Origin: Deroplatys truncata
Lineage: Eukaryota > Arthropoda > Insecta > Mantodea > Mantidae
DNA: 64,000 nucleotides
Direction: 5' to 3'
Assembly (NCBI GenBank): GCA_030765065.1
Contig: CM060990.1
Coordinates: 675,489,618-675,553,617, forward strand
The number at the start of each line of letters is the position of its first letter. Position 1 is the stretch's first letter. Positions 63,589 to 64,000 of this stretch are shown one piece after another. The notes under the pieces are model-generated. The model had not been told where the DNA came from. It made no database searches and was given only the letters and a program-made list of their open reading frames with translations. The translations under genes and the position numbers were made by a program.

Positions 63589-64000
63589 CTACAAACATTT
63601 ACAATGGATATATCATATAAATAAGTAGTGCCACTACATACAATATACACTCACTCAAAAAAGTATTCGTCTGCACTTAAAAATTCTAGCAGTCGAATTA
63701 ATGGAGGGAAAATGTAACTTTTTTGGACATGAAGATCAAACGGTAACAGTTCAGCTTTTACATTTTTGAAAAGTATGCCAACATTGTAACAGTTTTGTAT
63801 GTGGTGTTTTCAAAACTATCTTTCACGCAATGGGTAGATCATTTTTTTGTGCATGCATCCACACACTTTAATCTAGTGTAACTTAACTGGTGGAGAAATA
63901 AATTCACAAAGTCCTAAAAAGTGAACCAAAAATGAGAAATTTAGGCAAAAACATTGAAAATTCCCAACTTTGACGTTTTATTCCCCCGTAAACTAAAATC
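63589..64000. other. Upstream of transposase exon; possible new element from 63,646
   Basis: The intron sequence before the transposase exon continues to about 63,645. From there, TA followed by CACTCACTCAAAAAAGTATT, with a TTCG downstream, resembles the left end of Tc1-like elements that insert at TA; the other end would be outside the window. No coding frame seen in the last 350 bp. If real, it interrupts the Harbinger transposase gene upstream of the visible exons. Confidence 0.35.

Larger units (their letters stand above)
54380..64000 (+). mobile_element. PIF/Harbinger transposon, right end outside window
   Basis: Inferred from content: a Myb/SANT-like gene on the plus strand and a HARBI1-like DDE transposase on the minus strand, convergent, the standard two-gene layout of the PIF/Harbinger superfamily. 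The proposed left end is at 54,380 (GGGCCGGTTTCACCAAACGC), directly after the LINE remnant; GGGCC...TTTCACC is typical of Harbinger-like ends. The right terminus is not in the window, so the inverted repeat and the 3-bp target duplication cannot be verified. The element has been enlarged by hAT (54,511), a 239-bp inverted-repeat element (55,689) and piggyBac (58,583). The left boundary is the least certain part. Confidence 0.65.

Overview
The window reads as a piece of an arthropod, most likely insect, nuclear genome. It is AT-rich, has spliceosomal GT-AG introns, and is filled with animal-type repeats: a satellite array, mariner, hAT, piggyBac and PIF/Harbinger DNA transposons, a non-LTR retrotransposon, tRNA-derived SINEs and a Crypton-like recombinase relic. 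I see no host single-copy gene, rRNA, true tRNA gene, bacterial operon or CRISPR array.

Positions 1-42,685 (and 43,968-44,284 beyond a mariner insertion) are one tandem satellite array. The basic monomer is about 620-670 bp. Four diverged monomer types (here called A, B, C, D) follow each other to make a tetramer of about 2.59 kb. Thirteen complete tetramers run from 7,595 to 41,293. They come in two versions, a and b, arranged a-b-a, a-b-a, a-b-a-b-a, a b/a recombinant, then b, so there is a further period of about 7.78 kb. The first 7.6 kb is less regular, and the right edge (41.3-44.3 kb) is visibly decayed. Type A carries a GT microsatellite whose length differs in almost every copy. The recurrent ORFs in the array are by-products of repetition, not genes.

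Positions 44.3-54.4 kb are a graveyard of old elements: a Tc1/mariner-like transposase fragment, two copies of an unnamed dispersed repeat, a Crypton-like recombinase pseudogene, a solitary inverted and diverged satellite monomer 5 kb outside the array, a SINE split by a GC-rich insert, and a dead LINE with another SINE inside it.

From about 54,380 to beyond the window end lies what I interpret as a PIF/Harbinger transposon with two convergent genes: a Myb/SANT-like DNA-binding partner (plus strand, split into exons, with premature stops) and a HARBI1-type DDE transposase (minus strand, catalytic triad intact, 5' exon(s) outside the window). Three other elements with clear ends have inserted into it: a 1,164-bp hAT-type element with an 8-bp target duplication, a 239-bp inverted-repeat element with a 9-bp target duplication, and a 2,482-bp piggyBac with TTAA ends and a dead transposase. 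The transposase and its SANT partner are expected to work together in transposition; this copy looks half-decayed.
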